Shown here one piece after another: positions 34,554-43,518 of a DNA stretch of 43,536 nt (positions are counted from its first letter, which is position 1; each line of letters opens with the position of its first letter). The DNA comes from FW021-bin31 sp964467635. Lineage in GTDB: Bacteria; Bacteroidota; Bacteroidia; Chitinophagales; Chitinophagaceae. Below the pieces are notes generated by a model. That model was not told the DNA's origin. It ran no database searches and worked only from the letters and a program-made list of their open reading frames with translations. Position numbers and translations under genes: made by a program. Location: assembly GCA_964467635.1 (NCBI GenBank), contig CAYXRN010000012.1, forward strand, positions 1 through 43,536, given 5' to 3'.

Positions 34554-35609
34554 TTATTTAATAACTTGAATCGGAGTATTATCTAGAAGGTTAATCTGGC
34601 CCGATGTGACCACCACATCTCCTTTTTCGAGCCCGGAGATAATCTCGATGTTATCCCCTGACACCCGTCCCGGTGTCACGGTAGTGAGCACTGCTTTGCC
34701 CGCTTTGACTAAAAAGATCTTGTGGGAACTGATGCTGCCCACAAACGCTTCTCTGGGAACAGCTAATACACGCACCGAGTCATTGTTGCCGAAATAAGCG
34801 GTGCCATACATGCCCGCTCTTAACGTATTGTCCTGGTTTTTAATTTCTACCTCAACAGGAAAGCTAAGGTTGTCATTAGCCTTTGGGGCGATGAAAGTAA
34901 CCTGCCCTGTCCAGCTTTTGTTGGGAAAAACGCTAGCTGCTACCTTTACTGCCTGCCCCACCCGTACCGTTGCGATGTTTTTTTCATCTACGTTTACCCG
35001 CAACTTTAAGGCGGGAACATCTACAATGTCGAACAGCACCTGGCCGGGGGATACGTAGGAGCCTGGTTCTACGCTGCGTTGGTTGACAACACCGGCGAAG
35101 GAAGCGCTTATGTTGACATCTCCGGCCGCAATCTTCGCACTTTCCAGATTACTCTTGGCGTTTTCCAATTTAAGTTTTACCTGTTCCAATTGTTGTTTGG
35201 TAACTCCCCCTGTCGCATAGGCACTTTGGTATCGCTTAAGTTCCGATTGGGCGTTTTGGTAAACCGCTTTTGCATTCGATACGTTCACAGCTTGTTTGTC
35301 CGACTCTATGAAAGCCAGTAACTGACCGGCACGGACGTGGTCGCCTTCGTCCACCAAGACGCGACTAACCCGTCCGGCCGTTTCTGCGGAAATTTCTACC
35401 TCCTGGCTGGGTGTGAAGATGCCATTCACCTGATATCCGAGGTGTAAGTTGAGGTAGCTGGCCGTATCCACATTGACCGCGACGGCCGTGTTTTCCTCAG
35501 CGACGATTTGTGTAATCGATTCACTTCTCGCTTTGTTTTGTTGCAAAACATATACAATTCCCCCAAGGGCAAGTACTGTGATAACAATTGAAATGATGAC
35601 CTTTTTCAT
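34554..35609 (-). CDS. RND efflux periplasmic adaptor (membrane fusion protein)
   Basis: 351 residues with one N-terminal transmembrane segment or signal anchor (VIISIVITVLALGGIVYVL). The lipoyl halves are split around a short coiled hairpin: GRVSRVLVDEGDHVRAGQLLAFIES and FAGVVNQRSVEPGSYVSPGQVLF. The beta-barrel and membrane-proximal domains follow. It links the RND permease to the outer-membrane channel. It has no lipobox Cys. It lies 22 bp after the TolC-family gene and 19 bp before the permease. Confidence 0.93.
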   Translation of the reverse strand: MKKVIISIVITVLALGGIVYVLQQNKARSESITQIVAEENTAVAVNVDTASYLNLHLGYQVNGIFTPSQEVEISAETAGRVSRVLVDEGDHVRAGQLLAFIESDKQAVNVSNAKAVYQNAQSELKRYQSAYATGGVTKQQLEQVKLKLENAKSNLESAKIAAGDVNISASFAGVVNQRSVEPGSYVSPGQVLFDIVDVPALKLRVNVDEKNIATVRVGQAVKVAASVFPNKSWTGQVTFIAPKANDNLSFPVEVEIKNQDNTLRAGMYGTAYFGNNDSVRVLAVPREAFVGSISSHKIFLVKAGKAVLTTVTPGRVSGDNIEIISGLEKGDVVVTSGQINLLDNTPIQVIK

Positions 35610-35631
35610 TTTATTCGTTTTTTGTGTTATT

Positions 35632-36960
35632 TTACTTTGTATAATAAGTCCTTAATTTACCTTGAGATTTTACCAATTGGATTTCTGCAAGTTTGTAATC
35701 CATCAAGGCATTGGTGTAGCTGTTTTGTGCCTCGACATAAGAGTTTTCCGCATCCAACAGATCAGTTAATGTGGCCAGGCCGTTTTTATAATTATTTTCT
35801 ACACTTTCCATTACATCCTTCGCCAGTTGTTTATTTGCCTGTTGCGAGCGCAATGTGATCAATGAATTTTTAATTTGGATTTCTGCGTTTTTTCGCGCTA
35901 AGGAAAGGGCGAGCCGGGTGTCCAGCAGGTCTGCCTTGTTTTTCTCAATCTCGATCTGCGCCTGTTGGACTTTGGCCCTATTGTTAAATCCGGTGAACAA
36001 AGGAATGCTAAGGTTAAGTCCGACGGAGGCATAATCAGACCAATTGACTCCTTGGGCGGGACCTTTAAAGTAGGGTATTTTTTCTCCCAAGCCCGAATAG
36101 CCGTAATTGGCGGTAAGGGACAGCACAGGGTAACGTTTTGCTTTTATTGCTTTTTTGTTAAAATGCAACAGCTTGTTTTGTTTTTTTAGTAATTGAATCT
36201 CTGTGAGTTGATCGACGGCTTCCGGATCGCTTAGGGCTATCTGGGGGTCGATTTTAAAGGTGTTATCGGGTAATTGGACTTTTGTACCGATATCCATGCC
36301 GATGAGGAACTTCAGAGCGTTCTTCTGTAAAGCGAGCGCGTTAATGAGATGCTGGCATTCACTGTTGAGGTTGTTAAGCGAAACGTTCATCCGGTCCAAA
36401 TCGATCTTTTTAGTCAGTCCGTTTTTGAACAGGCCAGCCAGGATATCTCTTACCCGGGTTGTGTTCTTGATGGTTTTTTCAACGGTGGTTATCTGTGAAC
36501 GGATCTTAAAAACCTGAAAATAGTTTTTGGCTACTTTTTCTATAACTTGTTCGTCTGTTAAGTCTTTATTTATCCGGTAGAATTCACGTGTTGTTTTGGC
36601 GGCCTTCAAACCCTGAAAAACAGCCATGTTAAAGATCTGCTGATTCAGCTGAAGGGTTGCGGTACTTTGCCAGGGCCGGCCCATTTCAATAACGGTGGTT
36701 TCTCCACCCATCGTCAGAGCCATTTGCTGGAGCAGTGCGTTGTAAGTAACGCCACCCTGGACACTGACGTGCGGCAGGGCGTTGGAGCGGGCCTCTTCAA
36801 TAAGATAGGCGCTGTTTTCGACTGCTAAGCCGGCTTTAACTGCCTCCGCCTTGTGTTCAAGCGCATAGTGGATAGCCTCTTTCAGGCTGAGCACGGTTTG
36901 TGAAAAAACCGCAAAGCTGCAGCACAAAAAAAGAACGATTATAGGGATTGTCTTTTTCAT
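35632..36960 (-). CDS. TolC family outer-membrane efflux protein
   Basis: 442 residues with a signal peptide ending near VFSQ. Two internally related halves carry long alpha-helical hairpins (AYLIEEARSNALPHVSVQGGV, NRAKVQQAQIEIEKNKADLL) and short barrel strands, as in TolC. The motif LTDLLDAENSYVEAQ near the C-terminus is typical. It is the first gene of the pump series. A partial promoter box CACCTTTG lies on the minus strand at 37005-37012. Confidence 0.93.
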   Translation of the reverse strand: MKKTIPIIVLFLCCSFAVFSQTVLSLKEAIHYALEHKAEAVKAGLAVENSAYLIEEARSNALPHVSVQGGVTYNALLQQMALTMGGETTVIEMGRPWQSTATLQLNQQIFNMAVFQGLKAAKTTREFYRINKDLTDEQVIEKVAKNYFQVFKIRSQITTVEKTIKNTTRVRDILAGLFKNGLTKKIDLDRMNVSLNNLNSECQHLINALALQKNALKFLIGMDIGTKVQLPDNTFKIDPQIALSDPEAVDQLTEIQLLKKQNKLLHFNKKAIKAKRYPVLSLTANYGYSGLGEKIPYFKGPAQGVNWSDYASVGLNLSIPLFTGFNNRAKVQQAQIEIEKNKADLLDTRLALSLARKNAEIQIKNSLITLRSQQANKQLAKDVMESVENNYKNGLATLTDLLDAENSYVEAQNSYTNALMDYKLAEIQLVKSQGKLRTYYTK

Positions 36961-37358
36961 CTTTTTAGTCGCTTTGGTCTGTTAACTAGATTGAATATCG
37001 CCGGCAAAGGTGAATAAATGCTCAAGCCAGGAAAAGTGCTATTTGGGTGAAACGGACAAATGCCGGGGTGAAACAGGTCGTGTGCAAGCTGTGCGAGTTG
37101 CAGCAGTTGAGCAGCCTGGTCGGTCATACCGTTGACTTAAGTGCAATAGCAAAAGCAACCCCGATAGGCACAAAAAATGATCTTGGAGTCGATTCACCGA
37201 CTTTACGGTATCATTTCACGGTGGTTTTTGTCCGTCTTACGGATTTTCTGTTGCTGCCAGGAGGGCTTTTGATTCATCTTTGCATTGTCAAACGGTAATC
37301 AAGTGAAAAGCGCGTTTGACGAGTAAATCAAATTCAGTAAATTTTAAATTGTTTAGAC
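36961..37358. other. 398-bp divergent intergenic region
   Basis: Lies between the leftward pump series and a rightward small barrel gene. It holds a likely promoter for each side and no gene I can support. An 83-codon frame (37047-37298) has no recognisable protein features. Confidence 0.55.
37250..37282 (+). promoter_or_regulatory. Probable promoter of the small outer-membrane barrel gene
   Basis: GTTG (37250-37253), 21 nt, then CATCTTTG (37275-37282): one mismatch in each box against TTTG/TAnnTTTG. It predicts a leader of about 70 nt before 37359. Confidence 0.4.
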
Positions 37359-37982
37359 ATGAAAAAGTTAGCATTAGTCTTGGTTTGTGCATTGGTTGCA
37401 CAAGTGGGATTCGCACAAATTACCATTGATCCCGAGGTAGGTCTCAACTTTGCTAAAGAACGCGTGGTAGTAGGTGATAACGATGTTACCCATTCAGATG
37501 CCGCTGTAGGTTTTAGCGGAGGAGTAGGCGTCAATATTCCCTTAAATAGCAATGGCCTTTATCTGAAGCCAGGCGTCTATTACCAAAAACTAGGTGGCGA
37601 AACAGCAGCTGCCGGAGTCACTACTACGACCAATTTGCATTATCTCAGCGTTCCGGCAAATCTGGGGTATCGTTATCAGCTTGGGGCTGCCGGATCCATT
37701 TTCGCGGAAGCAGGTCCTTATGTCGGTTACGCAGTAGATGGTAATACAGAGGTCGAAGGCGGTAGCAAGGATGAGACAAAAGATATTTCTTTTGGCGACG
37801 GGGTCGATGAGGTGAACCGCTTCGATTGGGGATTCGATTTTGGCATTGGTTATGAAACGCCCTGGGGTGTTTATGTGAAAGGGGGATATAATCTGGGTCT
37901 CGGTAATCTCTCCAATGTAGAGGATGTAACAGCTACCAACAGGAATTGGAATGTTGGGATCGGCTATCGCATTCACCTATAG
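37359..37982 (+). CDS. Outer-membrane beta-barrel protein (OmpW/OmpX-like)
   Basis: 207 residues with a signal peptide ending GFAQ (residue 20). About eight alternating strands (ITIDPEVGLNFAKERV, GSIFAEAGPYVGYAV, WGFDFGIGYETPWGVYVKGGYNLGLGNL) end in an aromatic strand NWNVGIGYRIHL. It fits the porin-family small barrels common in Bacteroidota. Function is unknown. It is divergent from the efflux series and followed by a strong terminator. Confidence 0.82.
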   Translation: MKKLALVLVCALVAQVGFAQITIDPEVGLNFAKERVVVGDNDVTHSDAAVGFSGGVGVNIPLNSNGLYLKPGVYYQKLGGETAAAGVTTTTNLHYLSVPANLGYRYQLGAAGSIFAEAGPYVGYAVDGNTEVEGGSKDETKDISFGDGVDEVNRFDWGFDFGIGYETPWGVYVKGGYNLGLGNLSNVEDVTATNRNWNVGIGYRIHL

Positions 37983-38008
37983 GAGGATAAGTACACTTAG
38001 ATTGTTAG

Positions 38009-38036
38009 AGGCAGGCGAACTTCGCCTGCCTTTTTA
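38009..38036 (+). terminator. Intrinsic terminator after the small barrel gene
   Basis: AGGCAGGCGA (38009-38018) pairs with TCGCCTGCCT (38022-38031) across a 3-nt loop and is followed by TTTT. A textbook intrinsic terminator, 26 bp past the stop. Confidence 0.88.
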
Positions 38037-39110
38037 TGTTACGGTATCTATGAACTTGGTGCAGGTAAGGGAGGCTCGGTGAGGTTTTAATGCGACGGAA
38101 AGTCCAAAGGAATGGGTGGAAAAATCTTCCGTGGGAAAAAGTCAGGTTTTCGACGGGAGTCCACGAGGCCCATTGGCGGGAATACCAAGTTGTTTGAACC
38201 GGACTGTCTTTCTCATATGTTTGTTGGAAAAGGATACACCTAACGGCTGGCTTCCGCAGCCCTTTAACAGTAGTAGAATGAGAAATTAAAGCACATAGTG
38301 CAAATACACTGCATTCCATGCCTGTAGTTTTGTAAAAAACATAGCGTTATGTTTTGGGATAAACAATGGAAAATCTGAAGAGTATGTTAAATCTGATCGC
38401 TTTAAAGAGAAGGGCCGGGTCCAGAACTATCTGGATGAATTCTGTTTAGCATCAATAGGCGTATTGTTCTGGACACTATGGTGGTCAGCTATTTGGGAGT
38501 ACGGTAGAGGCAAGCCTCATATTTTTAAAGGTACGAGAAGTAAATACCTGTTTTTATAATTTGAATAGTATGGCTAATGCCAAAATACAAATATGATGAA
38601 TACAAGATAGTAATTGGTAACGTCAGTCTGATTATCTAAGAACTGCCATAAAAAAACAAAATATTCCTCTGGTTAGCTAATAGGGTAACGCACTATCGGC
38701 ACAACCATATTAAGTCCTGGAATAGAAGGTGGAGAAACTACGGCACTTCTTACCGGATAGCCGCACATTTTGGAGAAGATGAGGAAGCAAAAAAAAGTAA
38801 ACGAGGGGGCAAAACGACAAATAATTCGGAAATGCTTTAGCTTCTTGATTAAAAACAAAATAATGCCAGAAGATTTTCTCAGACCAGAAAATAGTTCTGC
38901 TAAAACGATAGGTTACTCGATAAACGATACAGCCAAATCAACCCGCATAAGGCGTAATAAGGTCCGGCTGCTGAAACTGAACGTTATATCGATTTTATAG
39001 GTTTCCAGATCAGGGCAAGGCATTCTGGCAGCATAGATATTTATCAAAAATGCGCTTTTTGTGGGTAAAAATGCGTGTAACTGCCCTGAAACCCTATGTG
39101 CATAGGGTTT
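38037..39110. other. Gene-poor 1.07-kb region
   Basis: I see no complete recognisable gene. An open stretch on the plus strand at 38341-38559 encodes a peptide rich in aromatic residues (VLFWTLWWSAIWEYGRG) but has no start codon. A second frame (about 38779-39000, start ATG at 38779) is basic and unlike known families. Both could be remnants of decayed genes. The AT-rich, repeat-poor character suggests old degraded DNA rather than an active mobile element. Confidence 0.45.
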
Positions 39111-39114
39111 GTTG

Positions 39115-39501
39115 TGGAGCCGGCGGGATTCGAACCCGCGTCCAAACACGTCTTCCATAAGCTTTCTTCATGCTGAGTCATCTATTGATTTTAGAGACTT
39201 GGCAGGAAGATGACCAACCATCCAGGTCCTTAGCCACTGAGTTTCGGAAGTTATCCGTGGCCCTACAACTTCCTATCCTGCCAGATGAATGGTTTGCCTG
39301 CTACAGGCAAACGTGTCGGAGGGGCGAGGCAGGAAAGGGCCCGCTCGGACGACAAATGGCTTCTAATTAATTAAAATTAGGCAGCCATGGCATATCTGTT
39401 ATTGCCAGTTAAAATGTTGAGCGTTCAGATTAACGTGCGAACCACACAATGCACGACATGCTTACTTACCTAAGATCATGCTGTCAAAACCAGTCGGCCC
39501 C
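39115..39501 (-). ncRNA. ssrA: tmRNA (transfer-messenger RNA)
   Basis: Both tRNA-like ends are visible on the minus strand. The 5' end begins GGGGCCG at 39501 and pairs with CGGCTCC at the 3' end, giving a 7-bp acceptor stem with a G-U at position 3, the alanine identity element. The T arm reads GTTCGAATCCC, and the discriminator A is at 39115. CCA is not encoded (the next bases are CAA). The tag frame at 39377-39406 reads GNNRYAMAA then TAA, ending in the hydrophobic AA expected of a degradation tag. It rescues stalled ribosomes together with SmpB. Confidence 0.93.
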
Positions 39502-39532
39502 AACAGAAATGGTCAATGACAAAGAACTATTG

Positions 39533-39540
39533 CAAAGATA
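39533..39540 (-). promoter_or_regulatory. -7 box for ssrA
   Basis: Reads TATCTTTG on the minus strand, about 32 nt upstream of the mature 5' end, leaving a short 5' extension to be removed by RNase P. No TTTG partner at the proper distance. Confidence 0.5.
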
Positions 39541-39632
39541 CGATTTTAATTGTGAGTAGGATGCCGGAAATTAAATGATTTTTTTATGCAACGGTTTTGG
39601 TCTTTCTCCTGTCTTAGGTTAAAGCAGTTGCC

Positions 39633-40244
39633 ATGCCCAAGACCATTATCTTAGTCTCTTTGTTCATCTGCATGAGCTTTTTGCAATCCCGAGCGCAAGA
39701 AAGCCAACCGGGTGACTGGCGCTTTTTTACCGGACCGGCGTTCTCCTTGCCTCTTTCAGGATTAAGGCCAACACATCATCTGGGAGTAGGCATATTTGCG
39801 AGTGCGGCGTATTTTGTAGAAAAGAACATGTCTTTAACCCTGCAGGCAGGGTATCATTATTATCCGGGGATTTCATACGAGAAAGGGGTTTACGTTGGGC
39901 CACCACAAATTTTTGAATATCGGAAAGCAGAAGGAATTCCCTTTAGTTTAGTCCCAGTTATTGTAAATTTTCGGTTTTTTCCTGTGAAATGGTTGTATCT
40001 TTCCGCTGGAGCGGGAATAACAATGGGAGGCGCCAGAGGAGGGCTGCAATGGGGGTTAGGTTATGTTCCCGCGATCGGATTTTCATTTCCTGCTGGAAAG
40101 AAGCGGTTTGATTTGGAGTTAAGATTCATTGGAACCGATTTGAAGGTGAAGGACGCCCACGCCCGCCAAGGCGGCGTATGGAATGGAAGTGACAAAGCGA
40201 CGGCTCTGAGTTGTTTTATCGGTTATTTTTTCGGAAGAGGCTAG
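39633..40244 (+). CDS. Small outer-membrane beta-barrel protein
   Basis: 203 residues with a signal peptide ending SRAQ (residue 21). The mature protein shows alternating strands rich in Gly and aromatics (MSLTLQAGYHYYPGISY, WLYLSAGAGITMGGARGGLQWGLGY) and ends with FIGYFFGRG. I recognise no specific family. Probably a porin-like or lipid-related outer-membrane barrel. It sits alone between tmRNA (minus strand) and xylA. Confidence 0.7.
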   Translation: MPKTIILVSLFICMSFLQSRAQESQPGDWRFFTGPAFSLPLSGLRPTHHLGVGIFASAAYFVEKNMSLTLQAGYHYYPGISYEKGVYVGPPQIFEYRKAEGIPFSLVPVIVNFRFFPVKWLYLSAGAGITMGGARGGLQWGLGYVPAIGFSFPAGKKRFDLELRFIGTDLKVKDAHARQGGVWNGSDKATALSCFIGYFFGRG

Positions 40245-40388
40245 CGGCGCCCCTGCGGATACAAAACCAGTGCCATCTGAAGTGTGATAGGCTAAAGGCC
40301 TTAGGAAAGCGAGTGGTTTGAATAACGGTGTGGATGCAACAAAAACCTGGGAAGGGATTTCCTGTGTAATTAACCAATTATTCATAGT

Positions 40389-41717
40389 ATGCAAATTGTC
40401 AAGGGTAAAAAAGAATTTTTCAAAGGGATTAGTGAGATTACTTATGAGGGACCTGAAACAGATAATCTGTTGGCATACCGTTGGTATGATGAAAACAGAA
40501 AGATAGCGGGTAAGACGATGAAAGACTATCTGCGTTTTGCCTGTGCCTACTGGCATTCTTTCTGCGGCAGCGGAACTGATCCATTTGGAGAAGCGACTCA
40601 TTTATTTGCCTGGGATGAGCACTCCGATCCGCTAGCAAGAGCAAAAGATAAGATGGATGCTGCTTTTGAGTTTATGACTAAAATGGGATTACCCTACTAT
40701 TGTTTTCATGACGTTGATCTTGTTGATCAGGGGAGTAACGTAGTTGAAAACGAAAAACGATTAAAAGCAATTACCGCTTACGCCAAAGAAAAACAGCAAC
40801 AGAGCGGAGTGAAATTACTGTGGGGAACGGCAAATGTTTTTACTAACAGGCGTTATATGAATGGAGCGGCCACTAATCCAGATTTTGCGGTACTTACTCA
40901 TGCTGCTGCTCAGGTAAAAGGTGCTTTGGATGCTACTATAGCGTTAGGGGGCGAAAATTATGTATTTTGGGGTGGCAGAGAAGGCTATATGACGCTGTTG
41001 AATACGGATATGAAAAGAGAAAAAATGCATTTGGCTACTTTTCTACACCGGGCAAAAGAATATGCACGCAGTCAGGGATTTAGAGGTACCTTCCTTATTG
41101 AGCCTAAGCCTTGTGAACCTACAAAGCATCAATATGATTATGACGTAGCCACGGTCGTTGGATTTTTGCGGGAGCATGGTTTGCAAGACGATTTTAAATT
41201 AAATATCGAAGTCAATCATGCTACGTTGGCTGGGCACACTTTTCAACATGAATTGCAGGCGGCTGTTGATGTCGGGCTCCTTGGCAGTATAGATGCGAAC
41301 CGTGGTGATTATCAGAATGGTTGGGATACAGATCAGTTTCCAAATAATATAAATGAGCTAGTAGAAGCCATGTTGATTGTTCTGGAAGCTGGCGGTCTTC
41401 AAAGTGGAGGTATGAACTTTGATGCCCGCATCAGAAGGAATTCCACAAACCCTGGGGACCTGTTCTATGCGCATATTATCGGGATGGATACAATAGCCCG
41501 GGCATTGGTTATTGCAGATGAAATATTGCAGGATGGTACCTATAGACAAATGCGTAATGCACGTTATGCTTCTTATGACAGTGGCAAAGGACGGGAATTT
41601 GAAAACGGGAATTTATCCTTGGAGGATCTGAGGAATCTAGCTGCAGAGAATGGAGAGCCTGACTTGAGAAGTGGGCAGCAGGAATTGTATGAACTGATTA
41701 TCGGTAAATTTATCTGA
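40389..41717 (+). CDS. xylA: Xylose isomerase
   Basis: 442 residues, matching the class II xylose isomerases of E. coli and Bacteroides. The catalytic His107 and Asp110 lie in YYCFHDVDL, and WGGREGY, LIEPKPCEPTKHQYDYD and the metal-binding IEVNHATLAGHTFQHE are intact. It interconverts D-xylose and D-xylulose in the cytoplasm, and glucose and fructose weakly. Xylulokinase, a transporter and a regulator are not in the window, so the rest of the pathway must be elsewhere or to the right. Confidence 0.96.
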   Translation: MQIVKGKKEFFKGISEITYEGPETDNLLAYRWYDENRKIAGKTMKDYLRFACAYWHSFCGSGTDPFGEATHLFAWDEHSDPLARAKDKMDAAFEFMTKMGLPYYCFHDVDLVDQGSNVVENEKRLKAITAYAKEKQQQSGVKLLWGTANVFTNRRYMNGAATNPDFAVLTHAAAQVKGALDATIALGGENYVFWGGREGYMTLLNTDMKREKMHLATFLHRAKEYARSQGFRGTFLIEPKPCEPTKHQYDYDVATVVGFLREHGLQDDFKLNIEVNHATLAGHTFQHELQAAVDVGLLGSIDANRGDYQNGWDTDQFPNNINELVEAMLIVLEAGGLQSGGMNFDARIRRNSTNPGDLFYAHIIGMDTIARALVIADEILQDGTYRQMRNARYASYDSGKGREFENGNLSLEDLRNLAAENGEPDLRSGQQELYELIIGKFI

Positions 41718-42560
41718 TTTAGTCTTGAGTTGTGCCGGGAAAATAGCATGAATCGCTGACCCGGATATTTGGAAAAGGAATATTTATTTTGCTATTAAGA
41801 TGCCTATTCCACAAAGAGCAATGTGCCTAATTGTATAATTACAAAAAATATAGCACAAGCTTTAATATCACTCCTCTGGACTCCTTTGGTAGTTTTTGCT
41901 ATGCGCCAAAGTAATACCGCTTATGGTGAATTGAACATTTTCATCATTATCTTTTAATAGTAATAGCTTAAGAAGACTTGCTCAGACAGGTCTTTTCGCT
42001 GCCTATTTTTTCTATCTTAATCGGGTATAGTATGAAAAATATATACCTTTGTTACTCTGATTTGCGAACTGTATTTGAAAAATGAAACAGGGTTATTGTG
42101 GCATACTATTTGTATGGTTAATTATTATAATGTATTTAACAGAGGTGCTAAGTTGAATTGGAAGAAGAGACGGGAGCCTTACAAATCAACAAGTGAAACT
42201 TCGGGGTTATTGGTTATTGTACAAGAGGATGAACAAGTTTTTCCAGAGGTGGTTGTTTCCGGAGAAAAAAGGACCCGCTCCTTAATTTTTCAATTGTTCT
42301 AATAGTGTTAATATGGCAGTTTAACAACCATCTGCCGAGCAAGGTGATTGACTAGGAATATGGTATCTAAGTTGGACAATACCTCGGAATTTTTTAAGGT
42401 AATCAATCCATTTAGGAAAATAAAAATCAGATGTTGCATGCCCAAAACATTGCGGGTGACTTGTATAAGTATGGAGATACATTGCATGGAAATCTTGAGC
42501 ATTTAGGAATAGGTTAAGTGGTATTTTCGGCTGATACACCTGCTCGAAAAGGAACAAATA
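41718..42560. other. 843-bp AT-rich region with probable gene remnants
   Basis: No complete gene is supported. A plus-strand frame (ATG at 42114 to 42302, or TTG at 42075) ends with FPEVVVSGEKRTRS, faintly like a TonB-receptor plug motif, but is too short to call. A minus-strand frame at 42321-42557 may be a remnant of a polysaccharide deacetylase and is listed separately. Overall base composition is clearly more AT-rich than the core genes to the left. Confidence 0.45.
42321..42557 (-). pseudogene. Possible fragment of a polysaccharide-deacetylase-like gene
   Basis: 78 open codons. The segment with HTYTSHPQCFGHATS followed by KWIDYLKKFRG resembles the C-terminal HP-x-x-x-GH and following helix of PuuE-like polysaccharide deacetylases. 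Nothing upstream on the minus strand continues the domain, because the FkbM-type gene begins there on the other strand. If real, it is a truncated remnant. A chance open frame in AT-rich DNA cannot be excluded. Confidence 0.22.
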
Positions 42561-43334
42561 ATGATAAGAAAAATAAAACGATTTTTGTTTAAAAACTTAA
42601 GTTTAGAGCGATACTTAAGTTTTCTTCAAGCATCCTATTTTATATTGTATAAGACCGGGCTCCTTAAATTTAGTAATGTATATACGTATCATTATTATGT
42701 TAAAAGGCTTATAAATAAGGGGGATGTAGTGATCGACATCGGTGCTAATTTGGGGTATTATTCTCGATTGTTTGCCAAATGGACGGGATCTACCGGTACT
42801 GTTCATGCAGTTGAACCAATACCCCTGTATAATAAGATGATATTGAAAGCGACAAAAAAGTACAAAAATATTAAATTATATCAATATGCCTTCGGGATAG
42901 AAGCGAAAGAAGTAAAAATGATCTCTTACACTCATACGGATTATCTCCAGACAGGAAGGTTAAAAATTTATGATCCACAAAAGGATGGGGATATTAGGAA
43001 CTATGCACATCGTTTTAATGTCCAAATGGTAAGGCCATCGTGTTTATTTAAGGCTTTACCCAGAGTGGATTACATTAAATGCGACATAGAAGGCCAAGAG
43101 CTTATTGTATTATCTGATTTGAAGGGAATTATACAAAGCTATTTTCCAATAGTACAAGTCGAAATCTCTGGAGGTAATAAGGAGAAGCTAAATAGCCTGT
43201 TTGCCGAGATGGGATATGCATTATATATGTTGGAAGATAAGCGAATAATTTTGGAAAGGGAGGTTACTGATGGCCGCGGTGGCGAATATCTTTTCATTCA
43301 TGAGAATGACATCGGCAAATACGTAAATGTCTAA
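42561..43334 (+). CDS. FkbM family SAM-dependent methyltransferase
   Basis: 257 residues. The SAM-binding motif I is VVIDIGANLGYYSRL (56-70), followed by VHAVEPIPLYNKM and YIKCDIEGQELIVLSDL, the FkbM family hallmark. FkbM-type enzymes O-methylate sugars or polyketides, often in surface-polysaccharide loci. The gene is noticeably AT-rich compared with the core genes and borders a decayed stretch, so it may have been acquired horizontally. Its substrate is unknown. Confidence 0.86.
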   Translation: MIRKIKRFLFKNLSLERYLSFLQASYFILYKTGLLKFSNVYTYHYYVKRLINKGDVVIDIGANLGYYSRLFAKWTGSTGTVHAVEPIPLYNKMILKATKKYKNIKLYQYAFGIEAKEVKMISYTHTDYLQTGRLKIYDPQKDGDIRNYAHRFNVQMVRPSCLFKALPRVDYIKCDIEGQELIVLSDLKGIIQSYFPIVQVEISGGNKEKLNSLFAEMGYALYMLEDKRIILEREVTDGRGGEYLFIHENDIGKYVNV

Positions 43335-43474
43335 TATTCGCATTTTAAAGGACAGGACAGGAGCAGATTAACGGAGCATACGGTTCCAGACGCTTAAAGA
43401 CTGGCAGCCGTACCGAAACTTTGGCGACTTCACATCGTCATCTTATTTGGGCTGCGGGAAATGTAATTATAGTT

Positions 43475-43518
43475 TACAACGTAAAAGCCCGGCATCTCAG
43501 CCGGGTTTTTACGTTGTA
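43475..43518. terminator. Strong bidirectional terminator
   Basis: The 19 nt at 43475-43493 pair with 43500-43518 except for one G-U, across a 6-nt loop ATCTCA. The core GCCCGGC/GCCGGGT is GC-rich and is flanked by an A-tract on the left and TTTTT on the right, so it can act on either strand. It is about 140 bp past the FkbM-type gene. Confidence 0.85.

Noticed and set aside
39115..39190. tRNA gene suggested by the GTTCGAATCCC T arm
   Set aside because: There is no D or anticodon arm nearby; the matching 5' acceptor half is at 39495-39501, so this is the 3' end of tmRNA.
42114..42302. 62-codon plus-strand gene (ATG at 42114)
   Set aside because: Only a vague VVVSGEK resemblance to TonB-receptor plugs, no signal peptide, and AT-rich surroundings; left as part of the decayed region.
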